This document shows, one piece after another, positions 42,197-50,249 of a DNA stretch of 64,000 nt (position 1 is the stretch's first letter; every line of letters begins with the position of its first letter). Both the position numbers and the translations under genes were made by a program. The stretch is taken from NCBI GenBank assembly GCA_964579825.1, contig CAZOHT010000017.1, forward strand, positions 1 to 64,000, written 5' to 3'. The notes under the pieces were generated by a model that ran no database searches, had not been told where the DNA came from, and saw only the letters and a list, made by a program, of their open reading frames with translations. Origin of the DNA: SPCO01 sp964579825 (GTDB taxonomy: Bacteria; Chloroflexota; Limnocylindria; Limnocylindrales; CSP1-4).

Positions 42197-42202
42197 TAGA
42201 CT
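42197..42202 (+). promoter_or_regulatory. -10 box TAGACT upstream of apt
   Basis: TAGACT lies 60 bases before the apt ATG. The leader contains AGGAGGT at 42248-42254, a strong ribosome binding site eight bases from the start. This may be the promoter of the apt-mtnA-GNAT-ahcY series. Confidence 0.35.
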
Positions 42203-42262
42203 TCGGGGCGGCCTGAGCCCCGACCCCCAGGCGCTGCGCTCGACCCCAGGAGGTCCATACCG

Positions 42263-42784
42263 ATGTCCGCCGAGGACCTTCGCTCGAAGATCCGCGAGAT
42301 CCCCGACTTCCCCAAGCCCGGGATCCTGTTCTACGACATCACGACGCTGCTGAAGGATCCGGCGGCGTACAAGGAATCGATCGACCTGATGCTCGCGCCT
42401 TATGCCGGTGAGGCGATCGACATCGTGGTCGGAATGGAGTCCCGCGGCTTCATCTTCAGTGCCCCGATGGCCTACCAGATCGACGCCGGCCTGGTCCCGG
42501 TCCGCAAGCTCGGCAAGCTCCCGGCCGAGACGATCTCGGTCGAGTACGCGCTCGAGTACGGCTCGAACACGCTCGAGATCCACCGCGACGCCATCCAGCC
42601 CGGCCAGAAGGTCCTCATCGTGGATGATCTCCTCGCCACCGGCGGGACGGTCAAGGGCACGATCGAGCTCGTCGAGCGCCTGAAGGGCGAGGTCATCGGC
42701 CTCGCCTTCCTGGTCGAGCTGGAATTCCTCAAGGGCCGCGATCGGCTGGACGGCCGCCGGGTCACCAGCGTCATCCAGTACTGA
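42263..42784 (+). CDS. apt: Adenine phosphoribosyltransferase
   Basis: Converts adenine and PRPP to AMP. The 173-residue protein has IREIPDFPKPGILFYDITTLL at the N-terminus, VVGMESRGFIFSAPMAY, and the PRPP-binding motif VLIVDDLLATGGT. All are characteristic of Apt. In this neighbourhood, its likely job is to recover the adenine released from methylthioadenosine and S-adenosylhomocysteine breakdown. mtnA follows after 29 bases and ahcY and metK are close by. A strong AGGAGGT precedes the ATG. Confidence 0.96.
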   Translation: MSAEDLRSKIREIPDFPKPGILFYDITTLLKDPAAYKESIDLMLAPYAGEAIDIVVGMESRGFIFSAPMAYQIDAGLVPVRKLGKLPAETISVEYALEYGSNTLEIHRDAIQPGQKVLIVDDLLATGGTVKGTIELVERLKGEVIGLAFLVELEFLKGRDRLDGRRVTSVIQY

Positions 42785-42813
42785 CCGTCAGCCCCACCCG
42801 AGGTCGAGCCGAC

Positions 42814-44337
42814 GTGGCCGAACCCATCGACGATCGCTCGCGGCCGAACCCGACCGGGGATCCCGCGACGCCCGATGCCCCCGTGGGCCCCGCCGCCGCG
42901 CCGCCGGCGACCGGCATGACGATGCCGCAGCCTGCCCCCAGGCCCGCCCCCGCGGTACCGGCGGCCCCGGCTGGCGAGACCTCGCCGCCCGGCAGCGCGG
43001 CCCCCGGCAGCCCGGCGCCCGCCCCGGCCGAGGTGGACCTGGGACGACGACGGTTCTTCCGGCAGTTCGCGGGCGACATCATCCAGACCGCGGCGACGAT
43101 GGCCGGCGCGGCGCAGGCCCTGCAGCGCGCGTCGGCCGAGGCGGCCGGCGCGTTGCTCGACCCGAACAGCGGCAGCCCCCTGGCGGGACTCGAGGCCGAG
43201 TTGGCCGGCGAACCGGCTCCGAAGGGGTTCCGGACCCCGTTCCGCGAGGACGGCGGCGTGCTGTACCTCATCGACCAGCGCCACCTGCCTGATGCGCTGG
43301 TCGAGTACGACTGCCGGTCCGCCGGCGAGGTCGCGTTCGCCATCCGCGAGATGATCGTCCGTGGCGCCCCGGCCATCGGCCAGGTCGCCGCGATCGGACT
43401 GGCGTTGACCGCGGCGAAGTTCGCCGACTCGCGTCCCTACGCGCGCCGGGCCACCCTGCGCGGGGCGGCCAATGCCCTGCGCACCGCCCGGCCGACCGCG
43501 ATCAACCTGGCCTGGGCGCTCGACCGGGTCATGGCTCGCTACGAGGCGGTGGGGGACCTGTCCGAGGACGGCGACGAGATCGCCCGGGTCATGCGCGAGG
43601 AAGCTGACGCGATCGTCTTCGAGGCGACCACGGACCACGGCCGGCTGGCCTCCTTCGGCTATGAGGCGTTGCCGCCACGGACCGACGAACCGCTGCGGAT
43701 CCTGACCCACTGCAACACGGGGCCGCTGGCCTGCGGCCAGTTCGGGACCGCGCTGGGGGTCGTCCAGGTGGCCCACCACGCCGAACGTCCCGTCCATGTC
43801 TGGGTGGACGAGACGCGGCCGTACCTCCAGGGCGCCCGCCTGACGGCCTGGGAGCTGGCCCAGGCCGGCGTGCCGCACACGCTCATCCCGGATGTGGCCG
43901 CCGGACATCTCATGGCCCGCGGTGAGGTCGATGTCGTCCTCGTCGGGGCGGACCGGGTGGCGGCCAACGGCGATACTGCCAACAAGGTGGGCACCTACAC
44001 CCTGGCGGTCCTCGCCGCCCGCCACGGGGTCCCCTTCTACGTGTGCGCCCCGACCAGTTCGGTGGACCTCGCGACCCCGGACGGGGACGCCATCCCGATC
44101 GAGGAGCGCAAGCCGGACGAGGTCCTGTCCTTCCGTGGCGTCCGGGTCGCCCCGCCCGACACCGAGGTCCGCAACCCGTCATTCGACGTCACCCCGGCCG
44201 AGCTCATCACCGGCATCGTGACGGAGGAGGGCGTCCTCCGCGGCGACTTCGGGCCGGCCCTGGCCGACGCCGTCACAAGCTCGAAGGCGCGTCACGCGGC
44301 CGCGGCCTCGCCGTTCGCCTCGGTGGGTGCCGGCTGA
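42814..44337 (+). CDS. mtnA: S-methyl-5-thioribose-1-phosphate isomerase with unusual N-terminal extension
   Basis: Methionine-salvage enzyme converting methylthioribose-1-phosphate to methylthioribulose-1-phosphate. The catalytic core (about 145-500) is intact: VRGAPAIGQVAAIGLAL, ILTHCNTGPLA with catalytic C300, and VGADRVAANGDTANKVGTY with D380. The 507-residue protein is about 150 longer than usual. Residues 1-75 are Pro/Ala-rich and residues 76-110 read GRRRFFRQFAGDII followed by an Ala-rich helix, resembling a twin-arginine-type sequence preceded by a long arm. Start is GTG at 42814 with a modest GAGGT; a downstream start is possible. The stop overlaps the next start (TGATG). Confidence 0.88.
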   Translation: MAEPIDDRSRPNPTGDPATPDAPVGPAAAPPATGMTMPQPAPRPAPAVPAAPAGETSPPGSAAPGSPAPAPAEVDLGRRRFFRQFAGDIIQTAATMAGAAQALQRASAEAAGALLDPNSGSPLAGLEAELAGEPAPKGFRTPFREDGGVLYLIDQRHLPDALVEYDCRSAGEVAFAIREMIVRGAPAIGQVAAIGLALTAAKFADSRPYARRATLRGAANALRTARPTAINLAWALDRVMARYEAVGDLSEDGDEIARVMREEADAIVFEATTDHGRLASFGYEALPPRTDEPLRILTHCNTGPLACGQFGTALGVVQVAHHAERPVHVWVDETRPYLQGARLTAWELAQAGVPHTLIPDVAAGHLMARGEVDVVLVGADRVAANGDTANKVGTYTLAVLAARHGVPFYVCAPTSSVDLATPDGDAIPIEERKPDEVLSFRGVRVAPPDTEVRNPSFDVTPAELITGIVTEEGVLRGDFGPALADAVTSSKARHAAAASPFASVGAG

Positions 44338-45203
44338 TGGCCACCGTCGCGATCGGACGTCGCAGCGGGGTCGTCGTCAAGTCCACGACCGATCGAGCCC
44401 TCCTGCGCGCCTACCTCGAACAGGACCGCCTCTACTCGGCGTACGCCATCTGCGACCTCGAGGATCGCGAGTTCGCGCGGACCCGCTGGGGCGTGGCCTG
44501 GGACGGCGACGAGCCGGTCGCGCTCGTGCTCGAGTACAGCGGGCCCACGCCCCAGCCACTCTTCATCACCGGCCGCCCGGATGGGATCCAGGCCATCCTG
44601 CGCGACCTCATCCGCCCGCGCGCCGCGTACGTCGCCGCGCGACCGGCGGCCATCGCCGCGGTCCAGGCCCACTACCGCGTGGATCCGGGAGTCGCGATGG
44701 TCCGGATGTGGGTGGACCGCGCTCGGTTCCGACCGTACCCGGCCAGTGTCCAGCGCCTGCTGCCGGTGGAGAGCGGCGAGCTGAACCGCCTGTACCAGCT
44801 CGGGTTCGCGTCCTGGCTGCCGTCGACGGCCATCGCCGACGGCGTCTACTACGGCATGCGCGTGAACGGCCAGCTCATCGCCGCGGCCGGCACCCATGTC
44901 GTCAGTCCGACCGCCCGCCTGGCGGTCGTCGGCAACGTCCTGACCCACGTCGACTATCGTGGGCGGGGCTTCGCGACCGCCGTCACCGGCGCCGTCACGG
45001 CCGAACTGCTGCGGACGTGCGACCAGGTCGTCCTCAACGTCCGCTCCGACAACCCGCCCGCACTCAATGCCTACCGCCGGCTCGGCTACGCCGAGCACGC
45101 CCGCTTCGAGGAGCGTCTCGTCCATCGCCTTGGCTCACCCTGGCCCGCCCTCACGGCGCCGCTGCGGCGCCTGTTCGAACGCAAGGAGACCGATCGCCCA
45201 TGA
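44337..45203 (+). CDS. GNAT family acetyltransferase (FR47-like)
   Basis: A 288-residue protein with two lobes. The C-terminal GNAT lobe contains the acetyl-CoA site VLTHVDYRGRGFATAVTGAVTAELL followed by VVLNVRSDNPPALNAYRRLGYAEHARFEE. The N-terminal lobe is a degenerate GNAT-like or regulatory half. This is the pattern of FR47-like acetyltransferases. The substrate is unknown. It is embedded by overlaps on both sides (TGATG with mtnA, ATGA with ahcY), so it is certainly translated with the methionine-salvage genes and may act in that process. Confidence 0.83.
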   Translation: MATVAIGRRSGVVVKSTTDRALLRAYLEQDRLYSAYAICDLEDREFARTRWGVAWDGDEPVALVLEYSGPTPQPLFITGRPDGIQAILRDLIRPRAAYVAARPAAIAAVQAHYRVDPGVAMVRMWVDRARFRPYPASVQRLLPVESGELNRLYQLGFASWLPSTAIADGVYYGMRVNGQLIAAAGTHVVSPTARLAVVGNVLTHVDYRGRGFATAVTGAVTAELLRTCDQVVLNVRSDNPPALNAYRRLGYAEHARFEERLVHRLGSPWPALTAPLRRLFERKETDRP

Positions 45204-46477
45204 CCTCCACCAGCACCCTGCCGGCCCACGACGTGACGGACCTCGGTCTCGCCGCCGAAGGGGTCCGACGGATCGAATGGGCGGAGCGCGAGATGCCCGT
45301 CCTGCGCCTCATCCGCGAGCGCTTCGAACGCGAACGGCCGCTCGCCGGGCTGCGCATCGGCGCGTGCCTGCATGTCACGACCGAGACCGCCAACCTCATG
45401 CGCACCCTCAAGGCCGGCGGCGCGGAGGTCGTCCTGGCCGCCTCGAACCCGCTGTCCACCAAGGACGACGTCGCGGCCGCGCTCGTCGCCGAGTACGGGA
45501 TCGCCACGTTCGCCCGACGCGGCGAGGACCGCGACACGTACTACGCCCACCTCAACAGCGTCGCCGACACGCACCCGCAGGTCACGATGGACGATGGCTG
45601 CGACCTGGTGTCGCTGCTCCACAGCGAGCGCCCGGCGCAGGTCGCCGAGGTCCTCGCCGGCACGGAGGAGACGACCACCGGGGTCATCCGGCTCAAGGCG
45701 ATGGCCGCCGACGGTGCCCTCGGCTTCCCGGTCGTGGCGGTCAACGAAGCCCAGACCAAGCACCTCTTCGACAACCGCTACGGGACCGGACAGAGCACGC
45801 TCGACGGCATCCTGCGCGCGACCAACATCCTCATCGCCGGCCGCAAGGTCGTCGTCGCCGGCTACGGCTGGGTCGGGAAAGGCATCGCGGCGCGGATGGC
45901 CGGGCACGGCGCGCACGTCGCCGTGGTGGAGGTGGACCCGGTCCGGGCCCTGGAGGCGCTGATGGACGGGTTCGCGGTCATGTCGCACGGGGCCGCCGCG
46001 GGCTGGGGCGACCTGTTCATCACCGCGACCGGCAACCTGAATGTGTTCCGGCGCGAGCATTTCGAGGTCATGCACGACGGCGCGATCATGGCCAACTCCG
46101 GCCACTTCGATGCCGAGCTGGACCTCGCCGCCCTCACCGCCCTGGCCGAGGGCCACGTCCGCGAGGTCCGCGACAACGTCCAGGAGTTCGACCTGGGCGG
46201 CAAGAAGCTGAACCTCATCGCCGAGGGCCGGCTGGTCAACCTGGGGGCCGCCGAGGGCCATCCCGCCGCGGTCATGGACATGAGCTTCGCCAACCAGGCG
46301 CTGTCGGCCGAGTACGTCGCCCTCCACCACGCGGATCTGCAGCCGCAGGTCTACGTCGTGCCCGAGGCGATCGATGCCGAGGTCGCCCGCCTCAAGCTTG
46401 CCGCCCTCGGGATCGAACTCGAGCCGATGACGCCCGAGCAGGCCGCGTACGTCTCGTCCTGGCAGCACGGTACCTGA
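45200..46477 (+). CDS. ahcY: Adenosylhomocysteinase
   Basis: Hydrolyses S-adenosylhomocysteine to homocysteine and adenosine, relieving product inhibition of methyltransferases. The 425-residue enzyme shows GACLHVTTETANLMRTLKAGGAEV, DDGCDLVSLLH, VVAVNEAQTKHLFDNRYGTGQSTLDGILRATN, the NAD-binding VVVAGYGWVGKGIA (about 215-228) and NSGHFDAELD. It is of the shorter, archaeal/Thermotoga-like type. AAGGAG at 45183-45188 precedes the ATG. It belongs to a run with apt, mtnA and GNAT, with metK 3.8 kb further on. Confidence 0.95.
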   Translation: MTSTSTLPAHDVTDLGLAAEGVRRIEWAEREMPVLRLIRERFERERPLAGLRIGACLHVTTETANLMRTLKAGGAEVVLAASNPLSTKDDVAAALVAEYGIATFARRGEDRDTYYAHLNSVADTHPQVTMDDGCDLVSLLHSERPAQVAEVLAGTEETTTGVIRLKAMAADGALGFPVVAVNEAQTKHLFDNRYGTGQSTLDGILRATNILIAGRKVVVAGYGWVGKGIAARMAGHGAHVAVVEVDPVRALEALMDGFAVMSHGAAAGWGDLFITATGNLNVFRREHFEVMHDGAIMANSGHFDAELDLAALTALAEGHVREVRDNVQEFDLGGKKLNLIAEGRLVNLGAAEGHPAAVMDMSFANQALSAEYVALHHADLQPQVYVVPEAIDAEVARLKLAALGIELEPMTPEQAAYVSSWQHGT

Positions 46478-46483
46478 GCCCGG

Positions 46484-48520
46484 ATGCTCGAACCCACCAT
46501 CGCGCCGTACGGATCGTGGCGTAGCCCGATCCGGATCGACGACCTTGTCGGCGACGTCATCGGTCTGGCCGAGCCATGGATCGACGGCGCCGACCTGTAC
46601 TGGCTCGAGTCGCGGCCCTCGGAGGGCGGTCGACAGGTGCTCGTCCGAGTCGGGGCGGACGGTGCCCCGGAGGACCTGGTCCCGCCCCCGATCTCGGTCC
46701 GCACGAGGGTCCACGAGTACGGTGGCGGCGCCTATGTCGTCGCCGGCGGGACCGTCGTCTATTCGGACGGAGGGGACGGACGGCTGTACCGGCTGGACCC
46801 TGGCGCCGACGCCCCGGTCGCCATCACGCCGGCCGGACCGTGGCGCTTCGCGGACCTGCGCTTCGATCCGCTGCGCCGTCGGTTCGTCGCCGTCCGCGAG
46901 GATCACTCGGGCGATGGCGAGCCGGTCAACGCCATCGTGGATGTCCCCCTCGACGGCGAGCGTGACCCGCGCGTCCTCGTCAGCGGGCCGGACTTCGTCG
47001 CCGCGCCGCGCGTCTCACCGGATGGGTCGCGCCTGTGTTGGCTCGAGTGGGACCATCCGCACATGCCGTGGGAAGCCACGCGCCTGCGGGTCGCACCGAT
47101 CGAGCCAGACGGCACGCTCGGCCAGGCGGACCTGGCGGCCGGCGGGCCGGACGAATCGATCGCCCAGCCCGAGTGGAGCGCCGACGGCACCCTCCATCTC
47201 GTGTCCGACCGGAGCGGCTGGTGGAACCTCTACCGGCTCGTGGATGGGCCCAGACTCGAGCCGCTCGCGCCGATGGAGGCCGAGTTCGCCGACCCCGCGT
47301 GGGTCTTCGGGCGATCCTCGTACGGCTTCCTCCCGGACGGGTCGATCGTCGCCGTCGCTCGCCAGGCCGGCCACGATCGGTTGTTCCACCTCCGGCCCGG
47401 CGTGTCGATCGGGGAAGTCGAGACGAGCTTCACGGAGTTCGATGGCCTGCAGGTCGGGCCGGCCGGCGTGCTGGCCATCGCGGGGATGCCCGAGAGCCCG
47501 TCCGTGGTCGTCCGGCTGGACCCCGAGACCCTGGCGACGGCCGGCATCCTGCGCCGCACGAGCGCGATCGTCCTGGACCCGGGCCTCCTGTCGGCGCCGG
47601 AGTCCATCGACTTCCCGACGAGCGGCGGGCGCACCGCGCATGCGCTCTACTACGCGCCGTGCCACCCGGCATTCGAGGGGCCCCAAGACGATCGACCGCC
47701 GTTGGTCGTGCTCTCGCACGGTGGGCCCACCTCCAATGCGACCACGTCGCTGAACCTCGGCATCCAGTTCCTGACGAGCCGGGGCATCGCCGTCGTCGAT
47801 GTCGACTTCGGCGGCAGTACCGGGTATGGACGCGACTATCGAGGGCAGCTGGACGGGACGTTCGGCATCGTCGACGTGGAGGACTGCGTCGCGGCTGCGC
47901 GCTTCCTCGCGGACCGCGGCGATGTGGACCGGGAGCGACTGGCGATCGCCGGCGGCAGCTCGGGCGGCTATACGGCACTGGCGGCCGTGGCATTCCACGA
48001 CACGTTCGCGGCCGCGATCAGCCGGTACGGCATCGGCAACCTGGAGACGCTGGCCAGCGACACGCACAAGTTCGAATCGCGGTATCTCGATTCGATGGTG
48101 GGACCCTATCCGGCGGCGGCCGATGTGTATCGAGAGCGATCGCCGATCCATGCCCTCGACCGCATCGCGTGTCCGGTCCTGATCCTGCAGGGCGCCGACG
48201 ACAAGGTCGTTCCGCCGTCCCAGGCCGAGGCGATCGTCGCGGCCCTGGCCGCGAACGCGATCCCGCACGGGTACCTCCTGTTCGAAGGCGAGGGCCACGG
48301 CTTCCGTGGCGAGGCGGCCATCCGCCGGTCGATCGAGGCGGAGCTGTCCTTCCTGGGCCAGGTCTTCGGCTTCGAGCCGGCGGACGCGCTGGAACCGGTC
48401 GAGGTCCTGGGGCTCGCTGCCTGGCAGGCTCGCCAGCCGGTCCGACCCGCGGCGCGATCCGTCGAGCCCTCGCAGCCCGTCGAGTCCGTCGAGCCCGCCC
48501 AGCCCGTCGAGCCCGCCTGA
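46484..48520 (+). CDS. S9 family prolyl oligopeptidase-like serine peptidase
   Basis: A 678-residue protein with an N-terminal seven-bladed beta-propeller (about 20-370) and a C-terminal alpha/beta hydrolase. The oxyanion-region motif VVLSHGGPTSN, DVDFGGSTGYGRDYRGQL and the nucleophile S492 in GGSSGGYTAL are present, as are Asp (GADDKVVPPSQAE, about residue 571) and His (EGEGHGFRGE, about 605). The profile is that of acylaminoacyl-peptidase/dipeptidyl-peptidase types. No signal peptide is seen, so it acts on short peptides in the cytoplasm. The C-terminus ends in repeats of VEPxQPVE. It starts six bases after ahcY. Confidence 0.88.
   Translation: MLEPTIAPYGSWRSPIRIDDLVGDVIGLAEPWIDGADLYWLESRPSEGGRQVLVRVGADGAPEDLVPPPISVRTRVHEYGGGAYVVAGGTVVYSDGGDGRLYRLDPGADAPVAITPAGPWRFADLRFDPLRRRFVAVREDHSGDGEPVNAIVDVPLDGERDPRVLVSGPDFVAAPRVSPDGSRLCWLEWDHPHMPWEATRLRVAPIEPDGTLGQADLAAGGPDESIAQPEWSADGTLHLVSDRSGWWNLYRLVDGPRLEPLAPMEAEFADPAWVFGRSSYGFLPDGSIVAVARQAGHDRLFHLRPGVSIGEVETSFTEFDGLQVGPAGVLAIAGMPESPSVVVRLDPETLATAGILRRTSAIVLDPGLLSAPESIDFPTSGGRTAHALYYAPCHPAFEGPQDDRPPLVVLSHGGPTSNATTSLNLGIQFLTSRGIAVVDVDFGGSTGYGRDYRGQLDGTFGIVDVEDCVAAARFLADRGDVDRERLAIAGGSSGGYTALAAVAFHDTFAAAISRYGIGNLETLASDTHKFESRYLDSMVGPYPAAADVYRERSPIHALDRIACPVLILQGADDKVVPPSQAEAIVAALAANAIPHGYLLFEGEGHGFRGEAAIRRSIEAELSFLGQVFGFEPADALEPVEVLGLAAWQARQPVRPAARSVEPSQPVESVEPAQPVEPA
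48461..48517 (+). repeat. Short degenerate GTCGAGCCC repeats at the end of the S9 peptidase gene
   Basis: Copies of GTCGAGCCC and GTCGAGTCC alternate with xxxCAGCCC over 57 bases, encoding a low-complexity VEPSQPVESVEPAQPVEP tail. Likely slippage-generated. Confidence 0.7.
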
Positions 48521-48562
48521 CCGTCGGCCGTCTGCACCCCGCTCCACCCGACGCCTGACCCG

Positions 48563-50146
48563 ATGCCCGCCGAAGCCGCGATCGAACTCATCCTGCTGTT
48601 GCTGGCGATCGCGGTCGCCCTCGCCTACATCGCTCGCCGGATCCGCGTGGCGTACCCGATCCTGCTCGTGCTCGGCGGGGTCGGTCTCGGGCTCGTCTTC
48701 GGACTCGTCCCCGGTGCCCCGACCGTCGAGTTGCCGCCGGAACTCGTGTTCCTGCTGTTCCTGCCGCCGATCCTGTTCGGGTCCGCCTACAGCACGCCCA
48801 TCCGGGACATCAAGGCGAACGCCCGGGCGATCGGCTCGCTCGCGATCGGCCTCGTCCTGTTCACGACGGTCGTGGTCGGGCTGGTGGCCGGCGCGCTGAT
48901 CCCGGAGCTGCGCTGGGGACCCGCCTTCGTGCTCGGGGCGATCGTGGCACCCCCGGATGCGGTGGCGGCGACGTCCGTCCTGCGCCGCCTGGGCGTCCCA
49001 CGCAAGGTCGTCACCATCCTCGAAGGGGAGAGCCTGGTCAACGACGCGTCCGCGCTCATCGCCTATCGGGCGGCCGTCGCGGCGGTCCTGACCGGCTCGT
49101 TCTCGGTGCTCGGGGCGAGCGTGTCGTTCGTCGGCGTCGGGCTCGGTGGGATCGCGGTCGGCGTCGTGCTGGGCTGGCTGGTCACGGCCGTGTGGCGCAG
49201 GACCGGGGATCCGACCCTCGAGATCGTCGTGTCGCTCCTGGCCCCCATTGCCGCCTACCTGGCGGCCGAGACGCTCGGCGTCAGCGGTGTCCTCGCCACG
49301 GTGACCGCGGGTCTCATCGCGGGTCGCCGGGCGGCCCGTGTCCTCTCGCCCGATGCCCGCCTGACCGGGGCGGGCGTCTGGTCGATCGTCTACTTCCTGA
49401 TCAACAGCTTCGTGTTCATGCTGATCGGACTCCAGTTGCCGCTGGTCGTCGACAACCTCGCCTCCCGGGGCGCTGCGGACCTGCTGTGGATCGGCGCGGC
49501 CGTCAGCATCGCCGTGATCGCCGCGCGGATCGTCTGGATCTTCTCGGCCACCTACCTGCCGTTCCGACTCAGTGCCCGGATCCGGGCGACCGAGAAGCCG
49601 CCGCCGCGCTCGTCGGTCATCGTCGTGAGCTGGGCCGGCATGCGTGGCGCGGTGTCGCTCGCCGCGGCCCTGGCGCTACCGCTCCGACCGGCCCCGTTCC
49701 CCCAGCGCGACCTGATCATCTACCTGACGTTCTGCGTCATCCTCGCCACGCTCGTCGGACAGGGCCTCACGTTGCCCTGGATCATCCGCCGGGTCGGCGT
49801 GGTCCCGGGCACCGGCCTCGAGCGCGAGGAAGCGCTCGCCCGGCAGACCGCCGTGGATGCCGCCCTGGCACGGCTCGACGACCTCGCGCGCGAGTATCCA
49901 GACCACCTCGAGCTGGTCGACCAGCTGCGGGCGCGCTTCGAGCATGAGGCGGCCCACGCGTCCGAGGACGGCGACATCGGCGATGCCGAGCGCGAATCGC
50001 TCGACCACCAGGCCATCCGGTCCGCCGTCAACGAGGTCCAGCGCGAATCGATCATCCGGCTTCGGGACGACGGCGTCATCGGCGACGCCGCCCTCCGACG
50101 GGTGGAGCGTGACCTGGACCTCGAGATCCTCCGCACGGGGATCTGA
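48563..50146 (+). CDS. Na+/H+ antiporter, CPA1 (NhaP-like) family
   Basis: A 527-residue cation/proton antiporter for pH and sodium homeostasis. About twelve transmembrane helices are visible. The transport-site motif is FVLGAIVAPPDAVAATSVLRRLGVP, followed by EGESLVNDASALIAYR, the CPA1 signature with the paired N-D. A further marker is VSWAGMRGAVSLAAALALP. A cytosolic C-terminal part of about 120 residues is rich in charged helices (REYPDHLELVDQLRARFEHEA) and may be regulatory. It begins 42 bases after the peptidase gene. No clear ribosome binding site is visible. Confidence 0.92.
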   Translation: MPAEAAIELILLLLAIAVALAYIARRIRVAYPILLVLGGVGLGLVFGLVPGAPTVELPPELVFLLFLPPILFGSAYSTPIRDIKANARAIGSLAIGLVLFTTVVVGLVAGALIPELRWGPAFVLGAIVAPPDAVAATSVLRRLGVPRKVVTILEGESLVNDASALIAYRAAVAAVLTGSFSVLGASVSFVGVGLGGIAVGVVLGWLVTAVWRRTGDPTLEIVVSLLAPIAAYLAAETLGVSGVLATVTAGLIAGRRAARVLSPDARLTGAGVWSIVYFLINSFVFMLIGLQLPLVVDNLASRGAADLLWIGAAVSIAVIAARIVWIFSATYLPFRLSARIRATEKPPPRSSVIVVSWAGMRGAVSLAAALALPLRPAPFPQRDLIIYLTFCVILATLVGQGLTLPWIIRRVGVVPGTGLEREEALARQTAVDAALARLDDLAREYPDHLELVDQLRARFEHEAAHASEDGDIGDAERESLDHQAIRSAVNEVQRESIIRLRDDGVIGDAALRRVERDLDLEILRTGI

Positions 50147-50176
50147 CGCATCGTCCCGGCTTCGTGGACCAGTCGG

Positions 50177-50230
50177 GGATCCGACCGACCGGCGGGCCCG
50201 TGGTAGTCTCCCGAGGACGGATCCGACCGA
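50177..50230 (+). promoter_or_regulatory. metK promoter region with two 12-bp direct repeats
   Basis: GGATCCGACCGA occurs at 50177-50188 and again at 50219-50230. Between them lies a -10-like TAGTCT (50204-50209). Repeats flanking a promoter, 42 bp apart (about four helical turns), could be operator half-sites. No SAM riboswitch consensus is seen in the 103-base leader region. Confidence 0.35.
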
Positions 50231-50249
50231 GGGAGGCCCTACTCGCAGC

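Noticed and set aside
44327..45199. Fusion of the acetyltransferase region to AhcY in one long frame
   Set aside because: The first 290 codons are an out-of-frame Arg/Pro-rich reading of the GNAT gene; AhcY starts at 45200 inside the preceding stop.
50147..50249. SAM riboswitch before metK
   Set aside because: The leader lacks the conserved core sequences of SAM-I and SAM-II riboswitches that I know; only direct repeats and a promoter-like box are seen.
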